NCBI RefSeq assembly: GCF_002979515.1
Contig: NZ_PCPA01000005.1
Location: 124,001 to 188,000, forward strand
DNA length: 64,000 nt
Direction of reading: 5' to 3'
From: Microbacterium sp. MYb54
GTDB taxonomy: Bacteria > Actinomycetota > Actinomycetes > Actinomycetales > Microbacteriaceae
Under the pieces are notes generated by a model that made no database searches, was not told the DNA's origin, and was given only the letters and a program-made list of their open reading frames with translations. A program made the translations under genes and the position numbers. Positions 1-8,058 of the stretch are shown here, in pieces. Each line of letters starts with the position of its first letter. The stretch's first letter is position 1.

Positions 1-1
1 G

Positions 2-1309
2 CTGAAGGCCGAGCGCAAGTTCGACGTCTCGATCGATCTCTTCGAGCAGCTCCCGGCGCCGTACGGGCTGGTGCGCTACGGCGTCGCGCCCGACCACCCC
101 CGCATCAAGGGCATCATCACGGCTCTGCGTGACGTGCTCGACCGTGGTGACATCCGCCTGTTCGGCAACGTCCGCTTCGGCGAGGACATCACCCTCGACG
201 ATCTGAAGAAGCACTACAACGCGGTGATCTTCTCGACCGGAGCGATCCGCGACACGTCGATGGACATCCCCGGGATCGATGCCGTCGCGTCCTACGGCGC
301 TGCCGACTACGTCAGCTGGTTCGACGGGCACCCTGACGTCCCGCGTGAGTGGCCGCTGGATGCCGCGTCCGTCGGCGTCCTCGGCAACGGCAACGTCGCG
401 CTCGACGTCGCACGCATGCTCGCCAAGCACGCGGAAGACCTGCTCGTCACCGAGGTGCCTGCCAACGTCTATGAGGGACTGAAGGCCAGCGAAGTCACCG
501 ATGTGCACATCTTCGGACGCCGTGGTCCTGCACAGGTGAAGTTCACCCCTCTCGAGCTGCGTGAGCTCGGTGAGCTCCGCGATGTGGACATGGTCGTGTA
601 CGACGAGGACTTCGACTACGACGACGCTGCGAAGGATGCCGTCGCGAGCAACAAGCAGGTCATGGTCATCGATCGCATCCTGCAGTCCTGGCGCAAGCGC
701 GACTCGGTCAACAACGCAGGGGGCACGGCGTCTCGCCGCCTGCACCTGCACTTCTGGGCGAAGCCGGTCGAGATCCGCAAGGATGACGCCGGACGCGTCG
801 CCGCACTCGTGTACGAGCGCACTCAGCCTGATGGGCAGGGTGGCGCCGTGGGTACCGGTGAGATGCGCGAGGTGCCGATCCAGTCGCTCTATCGCGCGAT
901 CGGATACTTCGGTTCGCCGCTGCCCGGTGTGCCGTTCGACAAGAAGCACGGCGTGATCCCGAACCGCGAGGGGCAGGTTCTCGCGAAGGACTCCAATGAG
1001 CGCGTCCCCGGCATCTACGCGACCGGGTGGATCAAGCGCGGCCCGGTGGGTCTGATCGGACACACGAAGTCCGACGCCATGGAGACCGTGCGGCACATCA
1101 TCAACGACCAGGGCTCGTGGTGGCATGCGGAGGATCCCTCGGAGGAGGCCATCCCGGCGCTCCTGCAGGAGCGTGGCGTGCGCTGGACCGACCTCGACGG
1201 CTGGCACCGTCTCGACGAGCACGAGATCGCTCTCGGCGCCCCCGAGGAGCGCGCTCGCGTCAAGGTCGTCCCTCGTGAAGAGATGGTCCGCGTCTCGCGC
1301 GGGGAGTAG
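2..1309 (+). CDS. FprA-type ferredoxin/adrenodoxin-like NADP+ reductase (5' end outside window)
   Basis: Flavoprotein that moves electrons between NADPH and ferredoxin. The frame is open from base 2, so the N-terminal FAD-binding Rossmann motif lies upstream of the window; 435 residues are visible. The visible N-terminus reads LPAPYGLVRYGVAPDHP, a hallmark of the FprA/adrenodoxin reductase family. An NADPH-binding GNGNVALDVARML motif lies near visible residue 125. The C-terminal ATGWIKRGPVGLIGHTKSDA segment is the family's FAD/NADPH contact. The stop is TAG at 1307-1309. Family assignment is secure; the physiological ferredoxin partner is not visible. Confidence 0.93.
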   Translation: MKAERKFDVSIDLFEQLPAPYGLVRYGVAPDHPRIKGIITALRDVLDRGDIRLFGNVRFGEDITLDDLKKHYNAVIFSTGAIRDTSMDIPGIDAVASYGAADYVSWFDGHPDVPREWPLDAASVGVLGNGNVALDVARMLAKHAEDLLVTEVPANVYEGLKASEVTDVHIFGRRGPAQVKFTPLELRELGELRDVDMVVYDEDFDYDDAAKDAVASNKQVMVIDRILQSWRKRDSVNNAGGTASRRLHLHFWAKPVEIRKDDAGRVAALVYERTQPDGQGGAVGTGEMREVPIQSLYRAIGYFGSPLPGVPFDKKHGVIPNREGQVLAKDSNERVPGIYATGWIKRGPVGLIGHTKSDAMETVRHIINDQGSWWHAEDPSEEAIPALLQERGVRWTDLDGWHRLDEHEIALGAPEERARVKVVPREEMVRVSRGE

Positions 1310-1380
1310 CACCACCACGGTCCGGCCTCCCTCACCAGGTCGCGCGCTCGGCTAGCCTGGCGACGACGGGGGAGGAACGC

Positions 1381-2388
1381 ATGGCCGATTGGGTGCCCGA
1401 TGTTCTCGGCGACGAGTTCAAGCAGCTCACGCTCGACCTCGGCGCGGACGAACAGGGCCCTGTCGTGGCGACGCTGGTGCGTGCGCTGCCAAGAGAGCCG
1501 AGTCTGTGGGACCGGATACGCGGTCACCGACCCCTCCTCGACGGCGTCGACGTGCTGTACGTGCACGGCTGGTCCGACTACTTCTTCCAGAAGCGCCTTG
1601 CCCGCTTCTGGACTTCTCGTGGCGCCCGCTTCTTCGCTCTCGACCTGCGCAAGTACGGTCGCAGCCTCCGCGATGGGCAGACGCCGGGTTACATCGCCGA
1701 CCTCGCCACCTACGACGAAGACATCGGTGCGGCGCTGGATGCGATGGGTCGAGGCGAGGGCGGGGCCGAATCCGCCCGGCGCCTCATCCTGCTCGGGCAT
1801 TCCACCGGAGGCCTGACGTTGAGCCTGTGGGCATCCCGACACCCGGATGCCGCCGACGCCGTGATCCTCAACAGCCCTTGGCTGGAGTTTCAGTTCGCCC
1901 CGGCCAGAGCGGCGATCGCGCCGATGGTCGAGCTGCAGGCGAGGATCTGGCCGATGGAGGCTGCGCCGCAGGTCGATCTCGGCTTCTACACCCGCGCGCA
2001 ACAGGAAGTCGCCGATCCGGACGACCCGATGGAGGTGAACCTCCAGTGGCGCCCTGCGCAGACGATGGCCGTGTACGCGGGATGGCTGCACGCGATCCTC
2101 TCCGGGCACAAGGCTGTCGCTGCGGGGCTGTCGATCACGGCGCCGGTGTGCGTGCTGCTGTCAGCGCGGTTCGCGCCGCCGACGCGATGGTCGCCGGATC
2201 TCACCTCCGCAGACTCCGTGCTCGTGGTCGACGACATCGCCCGGGCCGCGCTGCGGCTGGGACCGACCGTGACCGTCGAGCGCATCGACGGCGCTCTGCA
2301 CGATGTCTTCCTGTCGCGCCATGAAGCCCGGGAAGACGCCTATCAACGGTTGGATCGATGGGTCAAGGGGTGGCGTGCGGGTGGCTGA
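1381..2388 (+). CDS. alpha/beta hydrolase (serine hydrolase, lysophospholipase-like)
   Basis: Predicted cytosolic hydrolase of 335 residues with no signal peptide. The nucleophile elbow is GHSTGG at residues 139-144 (Ser141). The oxyanion-hole HGW lies near residue 62, and a catalytic His is likely in DGALHDVFLSR near residue 308. The ATG at 1381 follows a GGGGGAGGAA ribosome site, and TAGCCT (about 1353-1358) is a possible -10 box. It ends only 6 bases from the convergent GntR gene with no terminator between. The substrate cannot be read from sequence. Confidence 0.88.
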   Translation: MADWVPDVLGDEFKQLTLDLGADEQGPVVATLVRALPREPSLWDRIRGHRPLLDGVDVLYVHGWSDYFFQKRLARFWTSRGARFFALDLRKYGRSLRDGQTPGYIADLATYDEDIGAALDAMGRGEGGAESARRLILLGHSTGGLTLSLWASRHPDAADAVILNSPWLEFQFAPARAAIAPMVELQARIWPMEAAPQVDLGFYTRAQQEVADPDDPMEVNLQWRPAQTMAVYAGWLHAILSGHKAVAAGLSITAPVCVLLSARFAPPTRWSPDLTSADSVLVVDDIARAALRLGPTVTVERIDGALHDVFLSRHEAREDAYQRLDRWVKGWRAGG

Positions 2389-2394
2389 TCCCGC

Positions 2395-3027
2395 TCATAG
2401 GTAATACATCGCCCTGACGAGGCGTTCCGCCTTCTCGCCGTCGCTTCTGCGCACGGCGTCATGGAAGTCGGCGTACACCCGCCGCATCCGTCCGCGGTCC
2501 GCGGCGGGGACCACCCAGTCGCGGAGATTGCGGAAGAGCACCATGCTCGCATCGTCCATCAGGGTCCGGTGCTGCGTGTTGCCACTGTGGTCGCCGAGGT
2601 AGGAGAACACCGCCCACCGCGTGTTCGACGTGCGCGGGCTGTCTTCCAATGACGCGCTCATCGCAGCCACCAGCTTGAAGACATGTTCACGCTGTGCAGC
2701 GGTGATCCGCGGTACCGCCAGTCGCGCGGCGATCCCCGCCTGGTAGCCGGCGAACTCGAGCGACTGCGCCATGGTCTCAGGTGTCACCGCCGTGACCTCG
2801 GTGTACCTGCTCGGATACATCGTCACCATGCCCAGTCGTTCCAGCCGCTGGAGCGCCTCGCGAACCGGTGTCCGCGACACGTGCAGCTCTTCGGCGACGT
2901 CGACATCGCGGATGCGCTCGCCTGCGGCCAGCGTGCCGTCGATGATCTGTCTTCCGATGTAGTGGAAGACCTCCTCGGCCAGGAGTTGCTTGCTCTCGCC
3001 GATGTTCGTCGATCCGATACTGCTCAT
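2395..3027 (-). CDS. GntR-family transcriptional regulator (FadR/FCD type)
   Basis: DNA-binding regulator of about 210 residues. A winged helix at residues 12-80 includes VSRTPVREALQRLERLGMV, the GntR recognition region. The all-helical C-terminal part (about 85-205) resembles the FCD ligand-binding domain, including a YLGDHSGN stretch. The frame stays open up to 3084. I prefer the ATG at 3027 because the protein then begins just before the HTH and a G-rich site (GGGGGCGG) precedes it. The regulated gene is not obvious, since the neighbours are convergent or far away. Confidence 0.87.
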   Translation of the reverse strand: MSSIGSTNIGESKQLLAEEVFHYIGRQIIDGTLAAGERIRDVDVAEELHVSRTPVREALQRLERLGMVTMYPSRYTEVTAVTPETMAQSLEFAGYQAGIAARLAVPRITAAQREHVFKLVAAMSASLEDSPRTSNTRWAVFSYLGDHSGNTQHRTLMDDASMVLFRNLRDWVVPAADRGRMRRVYADFHDAVRRSDGEKAERLVRAMYYL

Positions 3028-3191
3028 GGATCCGCCCCCAGTTGCCTTCTGTCCCGAGCGCCCCATGATCGCCCGGGAGGGCAACTACATCATGAAGTCG
3101 CATCGGATGCCAATAACCCCCACCTGACTTCGCATCCCGCGTGGGGGCGCGCAGTGCGAATCAGATGGGCTCTTCTATTGTCCGTGGTTCC

Positions 3192-3224
3192 GTGGCCGGC
3201 GGATGCATGGCATCCGCCGGCCAC
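3192..3224. other. 15-bp perfect hairpin (GGATGC core)
   Basis: The arms GTGGCCGGCGGATGC (3192-3206) and GCATCCGCCGGCCAC (3210-3224) are fully complementary with a 3-base loop. No U-tract follows on either strand and no gene ends beside it. It could be a small-RNA terminator, a protein-binding palindrome or an extragenic repeat. The inner GGATGC/GCATCC core also occurs in the yajQ terminator about 200 bases away. Confidence 0.6.
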
Positions 3225-3404
3225 CGAAGACGCGAGCGCATGGAACTGCCGCGGCCTCGTCCCCACGAGGGCAAGCTCGCAATCCCGAAAATCACTTAGC
3301 CCTACGACGGCAGTGCGTCACGCGGCGTTCGCGTCATCGGTCGCATCGAGTCGACCGCTTCCAGTCTTGGGCACTGCGACCCATATATCGGTATGCAATC
3401 CGAT

Positions 3405-3455
3405 GAGAACGGGAGAGGGGCCGGATGCGCATGGCATCCGACCCCTCTCGTTCTC
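3405..3455 (-). terminator. probable rho-independent terminator of yajQ
   Basis: Long stem just beyond the yajQ stop. The segments GAGAACG, AGAGGGG and CGGATGC on the left pair with GCATCCG, CCCCTCT and CGTTCTC on the right. There is one 2-base bulge, one mismatch and a 5-base loop. The U-tract is weak, as is common in high-GC genomes. Confidence 0.65.
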
Positions 3456-3466
3456 GCTCCAGCTGC

Positions 3467-3955
3467 TCAGCGGTAGTTGATGAACTGCAGGTCGAGGTCG
3501 AGATCGGAGCCCTTCAGGAGGGCGATCACCTGCTGCAGGTCGTCGCGGCTCTTGGACTGCACGCGCAGCTCGTCGCCCTGGATCTGGCTCTTGACGCCCT
3601 TGGGGCCCTCGTCGCGGATGATCTTGTTGATCTTCTTCGCGTTCTCCGAGGAGATGCCGTCCTTGATCGTCGAGGAGATGCGGAACTCCTTGCCGCTGGC
3701 GAACGGATCGCCCGATTCGAGGCTCTTCAGCGAGATGCCGCGCTTGATGAGCTTGGACTGGAACACGTCGAGGACGGCCTTCGCCCGCTCCTCGGTGTTC
3801 GCGATGATCAGGATGCTCTCGCCACTCCAGGCGATCGATGCTCCGGTGCCCTTGAAGTCGTAGCGCTGCTCGATCTCCTTGCGGGCCTGGTTCAGAGCGT
3901 TCTCGGCCTCCTGGTGATCGACCTTCGAGACGATGTCAAATGAGCTGTCAGCCAT
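3467..3955 (-). CDS. YajQ-family cyclic-di-GMP/nucleotide-binding protein
   Basis: 162-residue YajQ (UPF0234) protein of normal family length. It starts [16 protein letters not shown], typical of the family, and ends with the conserved [10 protein letters not shown]. YajQ proteins bind nucleotides and, in some bacteria, cyclic di-GMP; the role in actinobacteria is unclear. The gene looks leaderless: on the minus strand a TAGGAT box ends 6 bases before the ATG. It stands alone, with a hairpin terminator downstream. Confidence 0.95.
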   Translation of the reverse strand: MADSSFDIVSKVDHQEAENALNQARKEIEQRYDFKGTGASIAWSGESILIIANTEERAKAVLDVFQSKLIKRGISLKSLESGDPFASGKEFRISSTIKDGISSENAKKINKIIRDEGPKGVKSQIQGDELRVQSKSRDDLQQVIALLKGSDLDLDLQFINYR

Positions 3956-3961
3956 GCGTTC

Positions 3962-3990
3962 ATCCTACTCGGGGGCGCAGTGAGGGTACA
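3962..3990 (-). promoter_or_regulatory. sigma-A-type promoter of yajQ (leaderless)
   Basis: On the minus strand, TGTACC (3985-3990) and TAGGAT (3962-3967) are 17 bases apart. Only 6 bases separate the -10 box from the ATG, so transcription probably starts at or next to the start codon. Confidence 0.65.
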
Positions 3991-4052
3991 TGTCTGACAC
4001 CGGTTCCCCGCTCGGCCCCAAGCGTAGGAGGACTCCATACCTGCCCGCCTCG

Positions 4053-4066
4053 TGGAAGCGTTTTCA
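4053..4066. promoter_or_regulatory. LacI-family operator-like palindrome upstream of malE (distal)
   Basis: TGGAAGCGTTTTCA is an imperfect palindrome around a central CG (10 of 14 positions symmetric). It matches the general LacI/GalR/MalR operator pattern. It lies about 70 bases upstream of the malE promoter. Confidence 0.6.
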
Positions 4067-4120
4067 CTGAATGGCGACGCCCTCTTCTCGGTCACGGGTT
4101 GATATCGACGGCCTCTCTCA

Positions 4121-4150
4121 TTGCAAAAGCCGCCGTTTTCGATGCATACT
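4121..4150 (+). promoter_or_regulatory. malE promoter
   Basis: TTGCAA at 4121-4126 and CATACT at 4145-4150 are separated by 18 bases. The -10 box overlaps the proximal LacI-type operator, so a repressor bound there would block initiation. Confidence 0.65.
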
Positions 4151-4164
4151 GTAAGCGCTTGCAG
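4149..4164. promoter_or_regulatory. LacI-family operator at the malE transcription start
   Basis: CTGTAAGCGCTTGCAG is palindromic at all but one base pair, with the GCGC centre usual for LacI-family sites. It sits over the -10/start region of the malE promoter. No lacI-type gene is in the window, so the repressor is encoded elsewhere. The arrangement predicts sugar induction. Confidence 0.72.
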
Positions 4165-4202
4165 TCCTTGCAGGTGATCAGCACTGAGAGAGGCACACAC
4201 CA

Positions 4203-5411
4203 ATGAAGGTGAACAAGAGGGGCATCGTCGCCGCGGGCGCGATCGCCATCGTTTCGACTCTGACGCTTGCCGGCTGCTCCACGGGGACCAGCAGCGACGA
4301 CACCTCCGGCTCCGACGACAGCGGGAAGCTGGTCGTCTGGGTCGATGCCGAACGCGTCGACGCACTGCAGAGCGCTGCGGACGCCTACCAGGACAAGACC
4401 GGCGTCAAGGTCGAGCTCACGGGCAAGTCGGTCGACGACATGAAGGACGACTTCATCCAGCAGGTTCCGACCGGCAAGGGTCCCGACATCGTCATGGGCG
4501 CCCACGACTGGCTGGGTGAGCTCTCCACGAACGGCGTGGTCGCCCCGATCGAGCTCGGCGACAGCTCGGAAGACTACCTTCCCGTCGCTCTCCAGGCCGC
4601 CACGTACGAGGGCACCGTCTACATGCTCCCGTACGCCGTCGAGAACATCGCGGTGCTGCGCAACGCCGACCTCGTCCCGACCGCTGCGACCAGCTTCGAC
4701 GACATGGTCGCCAAGGGCACGTTCGTCGTGGAGCAGGGCGCCGAGGGCAACCCGTACCACCTCTACCCGTTCCAGACGGCCTTCGGAGCCCCGGTCTTCG
4801 GTACGGATGACACCGGCAGCTACGACCCCACCGACCTTCAGCTCGGCAGCGAGGGCGGCTTCGCCTTCGCCGACTGGCTGGGTGCGCAGGGCGCAGCGGG
4901 CGTTCTGAACACCGACGTCGACGGCGAGATCGCCAAGCAGCAGTTCCTCGACGGCACCGCGGCCTTCTGGCTCACGGGTCCGTGGAACGTGGGCGCGGCC
5001 ACTGACGCCGGTATCAACGTCGCGATCGACCCGATCCCGAGCCCGACCGGTGAGACCGCTTCGCCGTTCGCCGGTGTGAAGGGCTTCTTCGTGAGCTCGG
5101 AGTCGAAGAACAAGGTCGCCGCGAACGACTTCCTCGTCAACTACATCGGCACCGAAGACGTGCAGCTCGAGCTGTTCAAGGCCGGCAACATCCTGCCCGC
5201 CCTGACCGCTGCCGCCGACACCGCCGCGGCCGACCCGATCATCGCCGGCTTCCAGGCCGTCGGCGCCGACGCTGTGCCGATGCCGGCCATTCCGGCCATG
5301 GGCGCGGTCTGGCAGTACTGGGGCGTGGCCGAGGCCGCGATCATCAACGGCGAGGACCCGGCGACGACGTGGCAGAAGCTCGTCGACGACGTGACCGCCG
5401 CGATCAAGTAA
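4203..5411 (+). CDS. malE: maltose/maltodextrin-type ABC transporter substrate-binding lipoprotein
   Basis: 402-residue extracellular sugar-binding lipoprotein. It has a short positive N-terminus, a hydrophobic stretch and a lipobox LAGC with Cys25 as the lipidated residue, followed by a Ser/Thr/Asp-rich linker. The mature part aligns by eye with E. coli MalE: KLVVWVDAERVDAL at the start, GPDIVMGAHDWLGEL near residue 95, AAFWLTGPWNVG near residue 257, and IPAMGAVWQYWG near the end. A GAGAGAGG site precedes the ATG. It is first in malE-malF-malG behind a LacI-type operator. Malto-oligosaccharides are the likely substrate, but other oligosaccharides cannot be excluded. No ATPase gene is nearby, so a shared MsiK-like ATPase is inferred. 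Confidence 0.93.
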   Translation: MKVNKRGIVAAGAIAIVSTLTLAGCSTGTSSDDTSGSDDSGKLVVWVDAERVDALQSAADAYQDKTGVKVELTGKSVDDMKDDFIQQVPTGKGPDIVMGAHDWLGELSTNGVVAPIELGDSSEDYLPVALQAATYEGTVYMLPYAVENIAVLRNADLVPTAATSFDDMVAKGTFVVEQGAEGNPYHLYPFQTAFGAPVFGTDDTGSYDPTDLQLGSEGGFAFADWLGAQGAAGVLNTDVDGEIAKQQFLDGTAAFWLTGPWNVGAATDAGINVAIDPIPSPTGETASPFAGVKGFFVSSESKNKVAANDFLVNYIGTEDVQLELFKAGNILPALTAAADTAAADPIIAGFQAVGADAVPMPAIPAMGAVWQYWGVAEAAIINGEDPATTWQKLVDDVTAAIK

Positions 5412-5427
5412 CAGCCAGCACACTGAC

Positions 5428-5463
5428 CCTGCCGGGGTGGGCGTCTTCGCCCGCCCCGGCAGG
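5428..5463 (+). terminator. malE-malF intergenic hairpin (attenuator or mRNA-stabiliser)
   Basis: The arms CCTGCCGGGGTGGGCG (5428-5443) and CGCCCGCCCCGGCAGG (5448-5463) form a 16-bp stem with one G-U pair and a TCTT loop. It has no U-tract and lies only 18 bases before malF. It more likely limits read-through, or protects malE mRNA, than fully stops transcription. Confidence 0.75.
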
Positions 5464-5480
5464 ATCATGACGAGGACGAC

Positions 5481-7085
5481 ATGACTGACACCGACGAGCG
5501 CACAGCTCCTCCGACCAGACGCCAGCGCCAGGCCGCGAAGATCGCGGAGGCCGCATCCGGACCGATCGGGTGGATGCTGCTGAAGATCCTCCTGCTGGCC
5601 GTCGTCGACGCGATCGCGCTCTATGCCGCGTTCGTGCTCTTCGCCCACCAGGAGTGGTTGATCCTCGGCATCGTCGTGGTGGTGGCGGTCCTCGTCAACT
5701 ACATCTACTTCTCCCGCAAGCGCATCGCGGCGAAGTACCTCACACCGGGCATCATCTTCCTGATCGTGTTCCAGGTGTTCACCCTGCTCTACACGGGGTA
5801 CATCGGCTTCACCAACTACGGAACCGGCCACAACGGAACCAAGGATCAGGCGATCTCCTCACTCCTGGCCTCGGCGCAGGAGCGGGTCGAGGACTCGCCG
5901 ACCTACCCGGTGACGGTGGTGGAGCAGTTCGGCACCTATGGTCTGCTCGCGACCGACCCGGATTCGGGCGACGCGCTCCTGGGCACTTCGGAGCAGCCGC
6001 TCGAAGAGGTCGACGCCCAGTTCGAGGGCGGCAAGGCCGTTGCCGTCGACGGGTGGACGACCCTTCCGCTGGCGACCGTCTTCACGCTCTCCGAAGAGCT
6101 CGAGAAGCTGTCGGTCCCGTTCAGCGACGACCCGAACGACGGAAGCCTGCGCGCTCCCGACGGCCAGAAGGGTTACCTGTACGTCTCGACGCTCGAGTAC
6201 GACGAGACCGCAGACACCATCACCGACACCACCACGGGCACGGTGTACTCCGACACGGGCGACGGAGCCTTCACAGCCGAAGGCGGAGAGCAGCTGCTCC
6301 CCGGATGGCAGACCACGGTGGGCTTCGACAACTTCGTCCGCGCGGTCACCGACTCCTCGATCCGCGGGCCGCTCATCTCGGTCACGCTGTGGACCTTCGC
6401 GTTCGCACTGATCTCGGTCGCGACGACGTTCTTCCTCGGACTCCTGCTCGCGCTCGTCTTCAACAACACCCGCATGCGCTTCCGCAACGGCTACCGGATC
6501 ATCCTGATCCTCCCGTACGCGTTCCCCGCCTTCCTCTCGGCTCTGGTCTGGGCCGGCATGATGAACGAGAGCTTCGGCTTCATCAACCAGGTGATCTTCG
6601 GCGGCGCGGACATCCCATGGCTGACCGACCCCGTGCTCGCCAAGGTGTCGGTGCTGCTGGTGAACCTGTGGCTCGGGTTCCCCTACATGTTCCTCGTCTG
6701 CATGGGCGCCCTTCAGGGCATCCCCGAGGATGTGAACGAAGCGGCCGTGATGGACGGCGCGAACCCGTGGCAGGTCTTCCGGCGGATCAAGCTGCCGCTG
6801 CTGCTGGTCACCGTCGCGCCGCTGCTGATCTCGTCGTTCGCGTTCAACTTCAACAACTTCAACCTGATCTACATGCTCACCAAGGGTGGTCCGCGCTTCA
6901 GCGATGTCTCGATCCCGGTCGGGCATACCGACATCCTGATCTCGATGGTCTACAAGGTCGCCTTCACGGGCCAGACCCGCGACTACGGCCTGGCGTCGGC
7001 GTTCACGATCCTGATCTTCATCGTGGTCGCGACGATCTCGATCATCAGCTTCCGCAAGACCAAGGCCCTCGAGGAGCTGAACTGA
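5481..7085 (+). CDS. malF: maltose-type ABC transporter permease MalF
   Basis: 534-residue inner-membrane permease. About three helices lie within residues 30-100. A large soluble insertion follows (about 110-280, corresponding to the MalF P2 region that contacts the binding protein). The conserved binding-protein-dependent transport domain occupies about 290-525. The EAA loop that docks the ATPase is EAAVMDGANPWQVFRRIKLP at about residues 420-439. The extra loop is diagnostic for MalF over generic sugar permeases. It lies 69 bases after malE, across a strong hairpin, and 1 base before malG. Confidence 0.93.
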   Translation: MTDTDERTAPPTRRQRQAAKIAEAASGPIGWMLLKILLLAVVDAIALYAAFVLFAHQEWLILGIVVVVAVLVNYIYFSRKRIAAKYLTPGIIFLIVFQVFTLLYTGYIGFTNYGTGHNGTKDQAISSLLASAQERVEDSPTYPVTVVEQFGTYGLLATDPDSGDALLGTSEQPLEEVDAQFEGGKAVAVDGWTTLPLATVFTLSEELEKLSVPFSDDPNDGSLRAPDGQKGYLYVSTLEYDETADTITDTTTGTVYSDTGDGAFTAEGGEQLLPGWQTTVGFDNFVRAVTDSSIRGPLISVTLWTFAFALISVATTFFLGLLLALVFNNTRMRFRNGYRIILILPYAFPAFLSALVWAGMMNESFGFINQVIFGGADIPWLTDPVLAKVSVLLVNLWLGFPYMFLVCMGALQGIPEDVNEAAVMDGANPWQVFRRIKLPLLLVTVAPLLISSFAFNFNNFNLIYMLTKGGPRFSDVSIPVGHTDILISMVYKVAFTGQTRDYGLASAFTILIFIVVATISIISFRKTKALEELN

Positions 7086-7086
7086 C

Positions 7087-8025
7087 ATGAGCACCGCAAG
7101 CCGCGCCACCACCCGCTCCGCCACCACTCGCTCCACCAACGACGCGCAGAGCCTCGCCCCGCGTCGCCGCAGCTTCGGCGCCTGGTTCGCCGACACCGGA
7201 TGGCGGCACCTCGTCGCGATCGTGGTGAGTGCGTTCGCGCTGTTCCCGCTGCTGTACGTGGTCTCCGCCTCGCTGAACCCGAAGGGGACGCTGACGGGCT
7301 CGAACCAGCTGTTCTCCGCGATCGGGATCGACAGCTACGTGCGTATCCTGAGCGACCCGCAGAACCCCTACGGCACGTGGTTCCTCAACACGCTTCTGAT
7401 CGCTGTCGTCACCGGAGCGGTCACCGTGTTCATCGGAGCCTGCGCCGCATATGCCTTCTCGCGTATGCGCTTCGCGGGGCGCCGTGTGGGACTCGTGACG
7501 ATCGTGGTCGTGCAGATGTTCCCGCAGCTGCTCGCCGTGGTCGCGATCTTCCTGCTCATGTCGACGCTGGGGGACTGGTTCCCCGCCATCGGCCTGAACA
7601 CGCACACGGGGCTGATCCTGGTCTATCTCGGTGGAGCGCTCGGCGTGAACACCTACCTGATGTACGGGTTCTTCAACACGATCCCGAAAGAGATCGACGA
7701 GGCGGCGCGCATCGACGGCGCCGGCCACGCACGGATCTTCTTCACGATCATCCTGCGTCTGGTCGCACCCATCCTCGCGGTGGTCGGACTGCTGTCCTTC
7801 ATCGGCACGGTCAACGAGTACGTCATCGCCAGCGTCATGCTCGTCGACGTCGAACAGCAGACGCTCGTCGTCGGACTCACCAAGCTCGTCGCGAACCCGC
7901 GCTACGCGGACTGGTCGGCGTTCTCCGCCGGCGCGGTGATGGCTGCGATCCCGGTGATGATCCTGTTCCTCTTCCTGCAGAAGTACATCGTCGGCGGGCT
8001 GACCGCCGGTGCGACGAAGGGCTGA
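7087..8025 (+). CDS. malG: maltose-type ABC transporter permease MalG
   Basis: 312-residue permease partner of MalF. After a Ser/Thr/Arg-rich cytoplasmic tail come about six membrane helices. The EAA motif EAARIDGAGHARIFFTIILR starts at about residue 205. The C-terminus IVGGLTAGATKG matches MalG, where this tail inserts into the ATPase dimer. The ATG comes 1 base after the malF stop, so the two are co-translated. Confidence 0.93.
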   Translation: MSTASRATTRSATTRSTNDAQSLAPRRRSFGAWFADTGWRHLVAIVVSAFALFPLLYVVSASLNPKGTLTGSNQLFSAIGIDSYVRILSDPQNPYGTWFLNTLLIAVVTGAVTVFIGACAAYAFSRMRFAGRRVGLVTIVVVQMFPQLLAVVAIFLLMSTLGDWFPAIGLNTHTGLILVYLGGALGVNTYLMYGFFNTIPKEIDEAARIDGAGHARIFFTIILRLVAPILAVVGLLSFIGTVNEYVIASVMLVDVEQQTLVVGLTKLVANPRYADWSAFSAGAVMAAIPVMILFLFLQKYIVGGLTAGATKG

Positions 8026-8058
8026 GCGGCGCGGTCGGGCGTTGTCTACGATGCGTAG

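Larger units (their letters stand above)
3028..3466. other. 439-base intergenic region with two hairpins and no supported gene
   Basis: No open frame here looks coding. The left part should hold the promoter of the leftward GntR gene, but I see only a weak candidate. A 15-bp perfect hairpin lies at 3192-3224. A longer hairpin at 3405-3455 fits a terminator for the leftward yajQ gene. Nothing else is recognisable between 3225 and 3404. Confidence 0.6.
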
